Program-made: the position numbers and the translations under genes
Part shown: positions 36,970 through 46,200 of the stretch, piece after piece
Layout: every line of letters starts with the position of its first letter
How positions within the stretch are numbered: the first letter of the stretch is position 1
The notes under the pieces: generated by a model
Told to the model about the DNA's origin: nothing
The model's input: only the letters and a program-made list of their open reading frames with translations
Databases searched by the model: none
Assembly (NCBI GenBank): GCA_031256995.1
Contig: JAIRPL010000053.1
Span: 1 to 64,000 of the forward strand
Direction: 5' to 3'
Origin: Puniceicoccales bacterium
GTDB taxonomy: Bacteria > Verrucomicrobiota > Verrucomicrobiia > Opitutales > UBA953
Length of the DNA: 64,000 nt

Positions 36970-37472
36970 GTTGTTTATTGCGAAAAACTCAGGCTCTATG
37001 AAACGAATCCTTGGTGCGAGAGGAATTTTTCGGGGGGAGGGCAGGGAGCTGGTTTTCACGCGGGCAGGATGCGTGGAGGATAAGCGGAAGACTCCCGGAA
37101 CCGCCGTCCTGCGGGATCCTATCTACTGCTTTTGCAATAAGATGTAGAATCGTATTTTCCCGATCTGCCAGGCCGCCCCATGCCGATGCATTCCTGCCCG
37201 CAGGCATCGGGGAATTCTTTTAGATTCTTGGTCGCGAGAAGATTTCCCGGATAAATTTCACCTTATCTCTCGCAAATTGAGATACTTGCAACATGCGCAC
37301 CCCGCCGCGCTCCGGAGGAGATCCAAGATGGCCAGCTTCGAGGGAAAAGCCTTGAAAGAGATCGAGGCGTTTTTTTATTTATCGGGTCCCCTTCGGGACT
37401 TTCCCTTTATGCCAACGACCCCGGATTGTAGTCTAAATTATTCTCATTTCGCATGTTCCGCCATCTCGCACG
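36970..37472. other. Intergenic region upstream of ilvD with two Fur-box-like sites
   Basis: 503 bp. It contains CGCAAATTGAGATACTTGCAA at 37271-37291 and, on the minus strand, AATGAGAATAATTTAGAC near 37434-37451, both resembling Fur-box half-sites. A well-placed GGAGGAGAT precedes an ATG at 37328, opening a frame that runs antisense into panE and is unlike any known protein. A small GTCCC-CTTC-GGGAC hairpin lies near 37387. I recognise no riboswitch or T-box. Confidence 0.4.
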
Positions 37473-38516
37473 TCAGCCAGCGCGAACGGGTTGCCCATGG
37501 GCGCAAAGGTGCTGAAGGAGGGAATGGAGCATGGAAAGCCGGGGCATGGGGACATTGTGGGCGAGGCCGCGACGCAGCGGTTCGCCCCAGATGGCTTCGA
37601 CCTCGACAGGGCGCCCGGCAAGGTAATCCACGAGGCTGGATGGTTTGTAGGCGCCAATTTTGGGAAGGTCGTCGAGCTGGCGCTGGATGTGATGCCCGGG
37701 GATTTCCACACCATCGGCGGCCGCGGCGGCGGCGACTTCGCGCAAGAGGTCCATGGCAATCTCGCGCAGGGGCGGGCTGGCGCAAATAATGTCGGTGGTG
37801 ACCCCTCCGGCGGCGATCGCGAGGCCGTTGAAGGGAATATTCCAGCAGAGTTTGAACCACAAGGCGCGGGCCAATGAGTCAAGCGCGGCACATTTGGCGC
37901 CAGTGGCGGATTCGACAAGGGAGGCAAGCCAGCGCGTGCGGTCCGTGGCGGGACCCTCGCTTTCGGCGAATTGGATGCGCCCTATTTGCGTGTTCGTGAC
38001 ACGCCCGGGCGCCGTGCGAACATTGCATGTGAAACACAGGCCGGCCGTGGCGCGCCCGGCTCCAAAAAGACGCGCGAGCACCTCAACGTTTCCCATTCCG
38101 TTTTGCAGGGTGACAAACACCGTGTGCCCGTCCGGGCTGTCCAGCGGTGGAAGCAAGGCTGGCATGCTGGCGTTGGCCACGGCCTTGAGGGTCACGAACA
38201 CAAGGTCGCACGCGCCCGCCTCCCTCACGTCGGTGAAGACCTTGAATTGCGACGGGGGCACCCGCCACTCGCCCGCAAGAGTGGAGACTGTAATCCCTTC
38301 ATTGCGAATAACTTCAGCATCTGAACGTGCAATGAACCGCACGTCGTGTCCCGCGCGGGCAAGGCCGGCGCCATAAAACAGGCCGATGGCCCCTGTGCCC
38401 AGAATGGCGATCTTGAGCGCGGCGCGGTTGTCATCCCGCGTAAAATTCAATGGTGGATGGACGGAGGGCGTCTCCCTTGATGAAGTCATTGGAACGTCAC
38501 TTGCAGGCAGCACCAT
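37473..38516 (-). CDS. panE: 2-dehydropantoate 2-reductase
   Basis: 347 residues from the ATG at 38516, preceded by AAGGAAAGG about nine bases upstream and overlapping the previous gene by 20 bp. An ATG at 38489 is an alternative start. The Rossmann motif ILGTGAIGLFYGAGLARAG follows about 35 extra residues. VFVTLKA holds the catalytic Lys, and LCWNIPFNGLAIA and AIWGEPLRRG follow in the ApbA C-terminal domain. It reduces ketopantoate to pantoate using NADPH. It is downstream of an exported hydrolase in the same transcript. Confidence 0.9.
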   Translation of the reverse strand: MVLPASDVPMTSSRETPSVHPPLNFTRDDNRAALKIAILGTGAIGLFYGAGLARAGHDVRFIARSDAEVIRNEGITVSTLAGEWRVPPSQFKVFTDVREAGACDLVFVTLKAVANASMPALLPPLDSPDGHTVFVTLQNGMGNVEVLARLFGAGRATAGLCFTCNVRTAPGRVTNTQIGRIQFAESEGPATDRTRWLASLVESATGAKCAALDSLARALWFKLCWNIPFNGLAIAAGGVTTDIICASPPLREIAMDLLREVAAAAAADGVEIPGHHIQRQLDDLPKIGAYKPSSLVDYLAGRPVEVEAIWGEPLRRGLAHNVPMPRLSMLHSLLQHLCAHGQPVRAG

Positions 38517-39417
38517 TGGCGCGCCTTTCCTTTGTTTTCTTGAGAATGAAATCGACGATGGGCGAAGGATCGTTTTCCAAGCCGTGCGGGTGATGCCCAA
38601 CCCCTTCCTTGCGAATCACAAGAATTTCGCCGCCAAGTTCGCGATAACGCTTTTCCAGGACAGCGGTGTTTTCCTCCAACGGGACGACTTTGTCCGCCGT
38701 GCCGACGACACTTATGATGGGGACGCGGTGCCGGGCGACCGGCGCGAGATTATCCACGGGGTTCCCGGTGTAAGCCATCAGTTCCTCCTCCGTCTTGAAT
38801 CCATAGGACCTCATGATCTCCATTTTTCCATTCCGCGCCCGTTGTCCCTTCCAAAGTCCCATCGGCCAGCTCTTGAAGTCGCAAACGGGGGCGTCCAGAT
38901 AAACGGCGGCAACCTTGTCGGGATGGCGGGCCGTCCAATTCATGGCGTAAAGTCCGCCGCGACTGACGCCGACAAGCACGGGAGTCGGGGAGAGCTTGAG
39001 GGTGTTTGTCGCGTGTTCGTAAAATCCATCCATCGCATCAAGGGCGACCGGGGCGCCGTAGAGGTTGGAGACTTTATAGTAGGCGACATGCCAGCCTTTC
39101 GCCAGCAAAGCCTTGTCCGTGGCGGGGGCGCTGTCGGGAAATTCCGCGCGCCAGAGCCAGGGGTTGCCCGTCGCGGCCGCGCGTGGTTTGACCAGGCGAA
39201 CCGCGCGCCCGGAGAATGTGTAGTCCTGCCGTTCATAACCATTCCAACGGGAGACGCGGGGGGGTTCGGAAGTGAGGGCCTTCGCAACGCCTGGTTCCAC
39301 CGGTTTCGCGCGAACCGGGGTCTCCGCCGCCAAAAGAGCGGGCGGAGGGACCGCCCCGCCAGGAATGATGCATGACGAGAATGCCAGAAAAAGGAACCGG
39401 GCGAAGCCGCGACGCAT
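38497..39417 (-). CDS. Exported alpha/beta hydrolase
   Basis: 306 residues from the ATG at 39417. RRGFARFLFLAFSSCIIPGG is a plausible signal peptide, so the protein is likely periplasmic or outer-membrane linked. The nucleophile elbow is GVSRGGLYAMN, the Asp region VVGTADKVVPLEE and the His region EGVGHHPHGLEN. Together these form a complete catalytic triad, though the elbow differs from the common GXSXG only at the flanks. Homologues are often found in polysaccharide-degrading bacteria. The substrate is unknown. Confidence 0.8.
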   Translation of the reverse strand: MRRGFARFLFLAFSSCIIPGGAVPPPALLAAETPVRAKPVEPGVAKALTSEPPRVSRWNGYERQDYTFSGRAVRLVKPRAAATGNPWLWRAEFPDSAPATDKALLAKGWHVAYYKVSNLYGAPVALDAMDGFYEHATNTLKLSPTPVLVGVSRGGLYAMNWTARHPDKVAAVYLDAPVCDFKSWPMGLWKGQRARNGKMEIMRSYGFKTEEELMAYTGNPVDNLAPVARHRVPIISVVGTADKVVPLEENTAVLEKRYRELGGEILVIRKEGVGHHPHGLENDPSPIVDFILKKTKERRANGAACK

Positions 39418-39682
39418 TTTGGGAGGACACGAAGGAACGCAAAGGGCCGGGATTTTTCTCATCACAAGCACCTTCTTGTATGAGACAGGAGCAGGCGTTC
39501 AACTTGAAAAAGTCTCCCCCCAGGCGCGAGGAAAGAGGGAAAAACAAAAAGGCGGTGTTGTTGAAAAAGCAGGAAATGAAACAAGCGGATCCCCCACGTT
39601 TTCCGTTCCGCCTTGCAACCCCAGACGGGGCGGATAGCGTCGCAATTCGTTTCCACAAGCACCCAATCACATAGTTTCCAAC

Positions 39683-42600
39683 ATGGCACGATTTTTTATT
39701 GACCGCCCCGTTTTTGCATGGGTCATCGCAATCTTCCTCATGGTCGCGGGAGCCATCAGTATTACGCAACTTCCTGTTGCCCAATATCCCACAATCGCTT
39801 CTCCCTCGGTCAGTGTCCGCGTGGCCTATCCAGGCGCCACCTCGGAAACCTTGCACTTGATGGTCACCGACCTCATCACGCAGGAACTCAACGGCGCGGA
39901 TGGCCTTCGTTACTATGAAGTGTCCAACGAGGCCAACGGGCGGGCCACCATCACGGCGACTTTTCAGCCCGGGACCAACCAGGACCTCGCGGCGGTGGAC
40001 GTGCAAAACCGCATCAAACGCGTCGAGCCGCGCATCCCCGACGCGGTGAAACAGCAGGGCATCACCATAGAAAAAGCCAATTCCGGATTTCTTTGCATGG
40101 TGGCGATGTACTCGCCGGACGGCAGCAAATCCAACTTCGACATCGGCGACTATGCGGCGCGCAACGTTTACAATGAGTTGAAACGAGTCCCCGGGGTTGG
40201 AACGGCGCAATTGTTGGCCTCCGAGAAAGCCATGCGCATCTGGGTGGATCCCGCCAAGCTTGTTGGTTACGGCTTGTCGTTCAGCGAGGTGAACGCGGCC
40301 ATCCGTGAGCAAAACAACCAGATTCCCGCTGGCACGCTTGGCACACGCCCGTCCCCGCGTGTCACACAGAGCACCACCATCCTCGTCGCCTCGGGCCAGC
40401 TGGAAAACGCCAGGCAATTCGAGGACATCCAGCTTCGCGCCAACCCTGATGGCTCCACCGTGCGCCTGAAAGACGTGGCAACCGTTGAGCTTGGCGCCGC
40501 CGAATACGGGTTTGAGGGCCATTACGATGGAAAACCCGCGGCCACCATCATCATCCAGTCCACCCCCACGGCCAACGCCTTGGAAACCGCCAACGGGGTC
40601 CGTGCCTGCATGGAGCGCCTGCGCCCCTACTTCCCCAAGAATGCCGCCGGGCAGCCGGCGATTGACTTCGCCATTCCCTACGACACGACGCCGTTCATCA
40701 ACGTTTCCATCGGGGCCGTGGTCCGCACCCTTGTGGAGGCCATCGCGCTCGTTTTTGTCGTCATGTTCCTCTTTTTGCAGAACATCCGCTACACATTCAT
40801 CCCGATAATCGTGGTGCCGGTGGCGTTGCTGGGGGCGTTTGCCGTGCTGCTGGCACTGCATTTCTCGATCAACGTGATGACGATGTTCGCCATGGTGCTC
40901 GTCATTGGAATTCTTGTGGACGACGCCATCGTGGTCGTGGAAAACGTCGAACGCATCATGCGCGAGGAACACCTCCCCCCGCGCGAGGCCACGCGCAAGG
41001 CCATGAAGCAAATCACGGGAGCGATCATCGGGATGACGCTCGTCCTGTCCTCGGTGTTCATCCCGATGGCCTTCTTCCCGGGCGCGGTCGGCATCATATA
41101 CCGCCAGTTTTCGCTGACGATGGTCGCGGCCATCCTCTTTTCCGCCCTGCTGGCGCTCTCGCTCACGCCCGCCCTGTGCGCCAACCTGCTCAAACCGCAT
41201 GACGCTCCTCTCGTGAAACGGCGCGGCATTGGCGCCATCCTGTTTTTCCTGCCCGACATGTTTCACAAGGCGCTCTTTGCGCCGATGTTCAGCGGCTTTC
41301 CCAAGGCGCTCCCCGCCGGCGTCCGCGTGCTTGTGGCGCTGCTGGGGCTGGCCTTCCTTGGCGCCTTTGGCTTCGCCGGCGCGCTCCCGTTGGCGGGAGA
41401 GGCGTTGATGTTTGCCCGCGCGGCCCTTGTCTTCCTCGGCGCCTACTGCCTGTTTGTGGCCGGGAACGGGTTTAACAACATTTTCGAGGGTCTCACCAGG
41501 GCCTACACCACCGTCACCCACCATATCGTCCGCCTCGCCTTCCTGATGATGCTGGCCTATGTGGCGGTTGTTTATGGCTTTGGGCACTTCTACTCCACGC
41601 TGCCAAAATCCTTCATCCCCTTGGAGGATCAGGGAAACATCATCAACATCATCCAGCTCCCGCCGAACGCCTCCGCGCACCGCACGGGTCTGGTGTTCAA
41701 GCAAATAGAGGATTTTTATGCGAAGGATCCGGCGGTGCAGGTCACCGCCGGCGTCATCGGCTTCAGTTTCTCGGGCGGCGGGGAAAATTCCGGCATGGTC
41801 TTCGCCACGCTGAAACCGTGGGACCAGCGCGACGCCGGGCACGGCCGCATCGCGCACGCCAAGGCGCTGGAATCGGCCAAAAAAAGCGGGAACAAGCCCA
41901 TGCTCGCCTACCTTGACAGAGTCAACCCGGAGGAATTTCTCTCCCACACGGAGACCCGCAACCGTGCCCTCGCCTATTTTTCCCAAATTCGTGACACCTA
42001 CATCGCCATGCCGATCCTGCCACCCGCGATCCCGGAATTGGGCATGTCCGATGGCGTGACATTCCGCCTCCAAGACCGCGGAAGCAAAGGGCACTCCGCC
42101 CTCCTGCAAGCGCGCGGCATCCTGCTCGGCATGATGTACGGGGACGCCATGGGACCCAACCCCACCCTTTCCGCCAACGGCACCCGCCCCGACGGCGTTG
42201 AGGATTCCCCGCAACTCGAGATCAAGATAGATCGTGACGCCGCCGGGGCGATGGGGGTCAGCTTTGGCGAGATAACCTCCGTGATCGCCACCGCCATCGG
42301 CTCCAACTACCTCAACGACTTTCCCAGCAGCGGACGCATGCAGCGCGTGATCGTGCAAGCCCAGGGCAATTTCCGCGTCAACCTTGAGGACCTTGGCAAC
42401 CTTTACGTGCACAACAAGGCAGGGGGCCTGGTGCCCATCTCCGCGTTCACAAAGTTTGCGTGGATAATGGCGCCCGCGCAGGTCATCAGCTACAATGGCT
42501 ACCCCACGATGCGCATTGAGGCCGGCGTCGCCCCAGGGAAAACCTCCGGCGCGGTGATGGCAAAAATCCGCGAGTTTGAGGGTGCCCTGCGCTCGATGCC

Positions 42601-43282
42601 CGGTTTTGACAGCTTCGCGGTTGAGTGGGCCAAGCAGACGCTGGAGGAATACGAGACCAACAAGCCCATCATCGCCACAGAGGCGGGTTCCTGGTATTCA
42701 TTCCTCGGCAAAATCACGATGGATCAGGCCCTCATAGGCATCTCGCTTCTCTTCGTCTTCCTGCTCATGGCCGCCCTCTATGAGAGCTGGAGCATCCCGT
42801 TTGCCGTCATGCTCGTCGTCCCCGTTGGCGCGCTTGGCGCCGTCCTGGCCGTCGTGTTCCGTGGTTATCCAAACGACATATACTTCCTCATCGGCATGGT
42901 CGCCATCGTCGGTCTTTCGGCGAAAAACGCCATCCTCATCATCGAGTTTGCCAAGGAGCAGCAACTTCAGGGCAAGGACCTGCTCACCGCCACCATGGAA
43001 GGGGCGCGCCTGCGCTTCAGGCCGATTTTGATGACCTCGTTTGCCTTCGTGCTCGGCGTGCTGCCGCTTTTCAAGGCCAGCGGCGCCGCCAGCGCCAGCC
43101 AGCGCGCCATCGGCACAGGTGTCATCGGCGGCATGCTGGCATCCACCCTGCTCGGCGTGTTCTTCATCCCGGCGTTCTACGTCGTCGTCCGCAAACTCAC
43201 CGGCAACCGCCTGTCGCATTACGACAAAATCCACCTGCAAGACCTCGCCGACAAACGCGAGCAGGACGAACCCTCCGCCTGA
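39683..43282 (+). CDS. RND efflux transporter, HAE1 (AcrB-like) family
   Basis: 1199 residues against about 1050 for AcrB. The start MARFFIDRPVFAWVIAIFLM is typical, and proton-relay residues lie in GILVDDAIVVVENVER and GLSAKNAILIIEFAKEQ. The protein exchanges protons for substrate in the inner membrane. Between about residues 505 and 610 an extra segment contains further hydrophobic stretches (VRVLVALLGLAFLGAFGF and ALVFLGAYCLFV), probably two extra helices, before the usual THHIVR loop. No periplasmic adaptor or TolC-like gene is adjacent, so partners must be elsewhere or the pump is incomplete. Confidence 0.93.
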   Translation: MARFFIDRPVFAWVIAIFLMVAGAISITQLPVAQYPTIASPSVSVRVAYPGATSETLHLMVTDLITQELNGADGLRYYEVSNEANGRATITATFQPGTNQDLAAVDVQNRIKRVEPRIPDAVKQQGITIEKANSGFLCMVAMYSPDGSKSNFDIGDYAARNVYNELKRVPGVGTAQLLASEKAMRIWVDPAKLVGYGLSFSEVNAAIREQNNQIPAGTLGTRPSPRVTQSTTILVASGQLENARQFEDIQLRANPDGSTVRLKDVATVELGAAEYGFEGHYDGKPAATIIIQSTPTANALETANGVRACMERLRPYFPKNAAGQPAIDFAIPYDTTPFINVSIGAVVRTLVEAIALVFVVMFLFLQNIRYTFIPIIVVPVALLGAFAVLLALHFSINVMTMFAMVLVIGILVDDAIVVVENVERIMREEHLPPREATRKAMKQITGAIIGMTLVLSSVFIPMAFFPGAVGIIYRQFSLTMVAAILFSALLALSLTPALCANLLKPHDAPLVKRRGIGAILFFLPDMFHKALFAPMFSGFPKALPAGVRVLVALLGLAFLGAFGFAGALPLAGEALMFARAALVFLGAYCLFVAGNGFNNIFEGLTRAYTTVTHHIVRLAFLMMLAYVAVVYGFGHFYSTLPKSFIPLEDQGNIINIIQLPPNASAHRTGLVFKQIEDFYAKDPAVQVTAGVIGFSFSGGGENSGMVFATLKPWDQRDAGHGRIAHAKALESAKKSGNKPMLAYLDRVNPEEFLSHTETRNRALAYFSQIRDTYIAMPILPPAIPELGMSDGVTFRLQDRGSKGHSALLQARGILLGMMYGDAMGPNPTLSANGTRPDGVEDSPQLEIKIDRDAAGAMGVSFGEITSVIATAIGSNYLNDFPSSGRMQRVIVQAQGNFRVNLEDLGNLYVHNKAGGLVPISAFTKFAWIMAPAQVISYNGYPTMRIEAGVAPGKTSGAVMAKIREFEGALRSMPGFDSFAVEWAKQTLEEYETNKPIIATEAGSWYSFLGKITMDQALIGISLLFVFLLMAALYESWSIPFAVMLVVPVGALGAVLAVVFRGYPNDIYFLIGMVAIVGLSAKNAILIIEFAKEQQLQGKDLLTATMEGARLRFRPILMTSFAFVLGVLPLFKASGAASASQRAIGTGVIGGMLASTLLGVFFIPAFYVVVRKLTGNRLSHYDKIHLQDLADKREQDEPSA

Positions 43283-43364
43283 GCACCGCAAGCGCGACGC
43301 GCGACGGGCGCGCCCAGACGGGCGCGTCCAAGCCGCATTTTTCAATCCAGCAGCACCACCATCC

Positions 43365-44411
43365 ATGTCCACGACCGCATCATCCTCCCTCAGCCGCAGG
43401 CATTTCCTCGCCAAAGGCGCCCTCGCCGCCACGGGCATCGCCATTCCGGGCGCCTTGAATGCCGGGCATGCCGCCGACCCCAAGCCCCTGGTCACCGCCA
43501 CGCCCAACACGGCTGCGCCCACGCCAATCGACGGCACCTCCCAGCACCGCTTCAAACTGGGCATCGCCACCTACTCCTACTGGCATTTCCAACCCAAGAA
43601 ATTCCCCATTGAGGCCGTGATCGACAAGGCGGCGGCCCTGGAGGTGGAAGGCGTCGACATTCTTCACCGCCAGATGGAAAGCGAGGAGAACGCCTACTGC
43701 CAGCGCATCAAGCGCCACGCGTTCCTCAACGGCATCGACTTGATCTGCCTCTCGATGCACCAGAATTTCGTGAACTACAACGTCGCGAAACGCCAGTTTG
43801 ACCCCGAGAAACGCGCCGCCCAGGTCGCCCACACCCACAAATGCCTCGAGATTGCCAGCCGCCTCGGCATCCCCTCCATGCGCATCAATGCCGGGCAATG
43901 GGGCACCACCAAAAGCTTCGACAAACTCATGGAAAACCGCGGCATCGAGGCGATCCCCGAGGGTGCCACCGAGGATGACGCCTTCAAATGGGCCATCGAA
44001 AGCATCCGCCAATGCCTTGACCGGGCCGCCGAGCTTGGTGTCATCCTTGCCCTTGAAAACCATTGGGGCCTCTCCAGCACCCCCGAGGGCATGCTGCGCA
44101 TCCACAGGGAAATCAACAGCCCCTGGCTCGCGCTTCTTCCCGACACGGGCAATTTCCTCGAAAACCCCTACGACAAACTCGCCAAAGTCTTCCCCCATGC
44201 GGCCTACGTGCAGGCCAAGACCTATTACGGCGGCGGCGAGTGGTACACGCTCGACCTTGACTACAAGCGCATCTTCCGCCTCTTGCGCGACGCCGGCTAC
44301 AAGGGCTATGTCGGCATTGAATTTGAGGGGAAAGCCCCCGGCGACGAGGGGACGCGCCTCTCCGTGGAACACCTTCGCGCCTGCAGCGAGGCCACCAGCG
44401 GCAAACGATAG
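43365..44411 (+). CDS. Tat-exported xylose-isomerase-like TIM-barrel protein
   Basis: 348 residues. The N-terminal SRRHFLAKGALAATG is a twin-arginine signal. The rest matches the sugar-phosphate isomerase/epimerase (AP endonuclease 2-like) TIM barrel, with metal-ligand candidates in DILHRQME, ILALENHWG, ALLPDTGNF and YVGIEFEGK. It may act on exported sugars or inositol derivatives, like the Gfo/Idh/MocA protein near 27.7 kb. The substrate is unknown. It follows the RND gene by 82 bp. Confidence 0.85.
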   Translation: MSTTASSSLSRRHFLAKGALAATGIAIPGALNAGHAADPKPLVTATPNTAAPTPIDGTSQHRFKLGIATYSYWHFQPKKFPIEAVIDKAAALEVEGVDILHRQMESEENAYCQRIKRHAFLNGIDLICLSMHQNFVNYNVAKRQFDPEKRAAQVAHTHKCLEIASRLGIPSMRINAGQWGTTKSFDKLMENRGIEAIPEGATEDDAFKWAIESIRQCLDRAAELGVILALENHWGLSSTPEGMLRIHREINSPWLALLPDTGNFLENPYDKLAKVFPHAAYVQAKTYYGGGEWYTLDLDYKRIFRLLRDAGYKGYVGIEFEGKAPGDEGTRLSVEHLRACSEATSGKR

Positions 44412-44539
44412 CCCCCTTCCACCTCCGGAGCCTCCATCGGGGCGCCCCGCATGCAATCGGAAGACCGCCCCGGCCCGGGCCGCCTCCAAGATTGACGCCC
44501 GCGCCACCTTTCCCCAAAAGCCCCGCCCCGCGAGAACCC

Positions 44540-45073
44540 ATGCCCCTGTGCATCATCATCGGCGGCCCCAACGGGGCTGGAAAAACCACGTTCGCCCAGC
44601 AATACCTCCCAAAGGAGGCGGGCGTCCTGCGTTTTATCAACACCGATGAGATCGCGCGCGGACTATCCCCCTTCGCCCCGGAGCTTGCCTCCCGCTCGGC
44701 ATCGCGCATCGCCATCCATGAGATGCGGCAGGCCTGCGAAGCCGGCGTCAACTTCGCCATTGAAAGCACGCTGTCGGGCCGGACCCACGTCGTCTTCATC
44801 CGCCAATGGAAAGCCGTCGGCTACAAGATTGAGCTGGCCTACCTGAAAGTGGATGTCCCCGAACTCTCCGTGATGCGCGTTGCCGCGCGCGTGCAGCAGG
44901 GCGGGCACTCCGTCCCGGCCGAGGTCATCCGCCGCCGCGTCACCCGCAGTTGGGACAACTTCAACAACCTCTACCGCAAACTTGCCGACGACTGGTGGGT
45001 CTTCGACGCAAGCACCCAGGAAATGCTTGACGCAAGAATCCGCGGAAGTAAATTCACAGGATGGAAAGTCTGA
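44540..45073 (+). CDS. Zeta-toxin-like P-loop kinase
   Basis: 177 residues from MPLCIIIGGPNGAGKTT, where the P-loop is GGPNGAGKTT. NTDEIARGLSP and FAIESTLSGRTH fit the zeta-toxin/UDP-GlcNAc kinase-like fold, and RRVTRSWDNFNNLYRKLAD fits the C-terminal helix. Zeta toxins phosphorylate UDP-N-acetylglucosamine and block cell-wall synthesis. Chromosomal members may have other roles. A small basic protein is encoded 30 bp downstream. Toxin activity is inferred only. Confidence 0.8.
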   Translation: MPLCIIIGGPNGAGKTTFAQQYLPKEAGVLRFINTDEIARGLSPFAPELASRSASRIAIHEMRQACEAGVNFAIESTLSGRTHVVFIRQWKAVGYKIELAYLKVDVPELSVMRVAARVQQGGHSVPAEVIRRRVTRSWDNFNNLYRKLADDWWVFDASTQEMLDARIRGSKFTGWKV

Positions 45074-45103
45074 TAAGGACTGAATCCAAACAATAATCAC
45101 AGC

Positions 45104-45295
45104 ATGTCGAAGAACATAACCGCAAAAATAAGCGCCCGGCGCACACGCCAGATTCGCGTCGCGTTGCAGCGCGCGCAGGTCGCCGCCGCAAAGAAGGCCC
45201 TCGAATTTGGCCAGCTTCTTTATGTTTCGCAGGGCGGGCGCGTGGTGGGCGTTGATCCACGCAGCGTTCTTCAGGCGGCGCACGCGACGGCATGA
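45104..45295 (+). CDS. Small protein, possible partner of the zeta-like kinase
   Basis: 63 residues, MSKNITAKISARRTRQIR onward, basic and probably mostly helical. It contains no recognised domain. It lies 30 bp after the zeta-like gene in the same direction, the arrangement seen in toxin-antitoxin pairs where the antitoxin follows the toxin. The antitoxin role is inference from position and size. Confidence 0.6.
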   Translation: MSKNITAKISARRTRQIRVALQRAQVAAAKKALEFGQLLYVSQGGRVVGVDPRSVLQAAHATA

Positions 45296-45482
45296 GCGCG
45301 CCATTGGTGAGCGGGATGTTTTCGCCTGGCAAAACGCGTGAGGGCGCGGCGCCCCGGACGCCCTTGGCGCATGCCCAAGAACCTCAAAACACGACTGGGG
45401 CGCGCCGGTAGGGTGCCCGTGTGAATCCCTCCCGCCGCAGCAATTTTCGCAGTCCCCACGCCGTCTCCCAATTCCCCATCCA

Positions 45483-46046
45483 ATGCTCCTTGTCATCGAT
45501 AATTTTGACTCGTTCACCTACAATCTCGTCCAGTATTTCGGACAACTTGGGGTCGAGCAGCGCGTTTTTCGCAACAACGCCATCACCGTCGAGGAGGCGC
45601 TGGCGCTAAACCCCGACCGGATAATGATATCCCCCGGCCCATGCTCACCCACCGAGGCCGGGGTGAGCATCCCCATCATTGCCGCCTTTGCCGGGAAAAA
45701 ACCCATACTTGGCGTCTGCCTCGGCCACCAGGCCATCGGGCAGTACTTTGGGGGGCATGTCATCCGCGCCCAGCGGCTCATGCACGGCAAGACCTCGGAA
45801 ATCCGCCACAACAACGAGGGTCTCTTCAAGGAGATCCCCAATCCATTCCGCGCCACGCGCTACCATTCCCTCATCGTCGAACGTGAGACCCTTCCCGCCT
45901 GCCTTGAGATCACCGCCGAATCCGAGGAGGGGGCCATCATGGGGCTTCGTCACAAGACACTTCCCATCCACGGCGTGCAATTTCACCCCGAATCGCACGC
46001 CACCGAGCACGGGCTGAGGCTGCTCAAGAATTTTCTGGAAACATAG
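45483..46046 (+). CDS. Anthranilate/aminodeoxychorismate synthase component II
   Basis: 187 residues, a class I glutamine amidotransferase. [20 protein letters not shown] starts it, the nucleophile is in [11 protein letters not shown], and the His-Glu pair in [14 protein letters not shown]. It supplies ammonia for tryptophan (TrpG) or folate (PabA), and many bacteria use one protein for both. No trpE or pabB neighbour decides which. The KTSEIRHN loop is typical. Confidence 0.93.
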   Translation: MLLVIDNFDSFTYNLVQYFGQLGVEQRVFRNNAITVEEALALNPDRIMISPGPCSPTEAGVSIPIIAAFAGKKPILGVCLGHQAIGQYFGGHVIRAQRLMHGKTSEIRHNNEGLFKEIPNPFRATRYHSLIVERETLPACLEITAESEEGAIMGLRHKTLPIHGVQFHPESHATEHGLRLLKNFLET

Positions 46047-46200
46047 CCCCCGCCGGCGCCCCCGCGCCGCATGCCGGGAGGAATGACGTCAAAGGCAGCG
46101 GCTCGCGACCTTTTCAGAGACACCGCCGGTTTCGGATGTCGTTCTGCCGCCAAGATTGGCGGTTCACAAACGGGGGAGGAAGGGTTTAATCGAGGGCAGC

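Noticed and set aside
34732-37083. A 783-codon plus-strand frame rich in Gly, Asp, Val and Ala
   Set aside because: It is antisense to ilvD and its composition reflects the G-rich complement of C-ending codons and of the Pro/Ala insertion. A glycine-rich repeat protein is not supported.
37328-37789. Plus-strand frame with a good GGAGGAGAT upstream
   Set aside because: Most of it is antisense to panE and the translation shows no family resemblance. The ribosome-binding-site match could be chance or a remnant.
39233-42412. A 1059-codon open frame on the minus strand
   Set aside because: It is antisense to the RND pump, whose plus-strand motifs are unambiguous.
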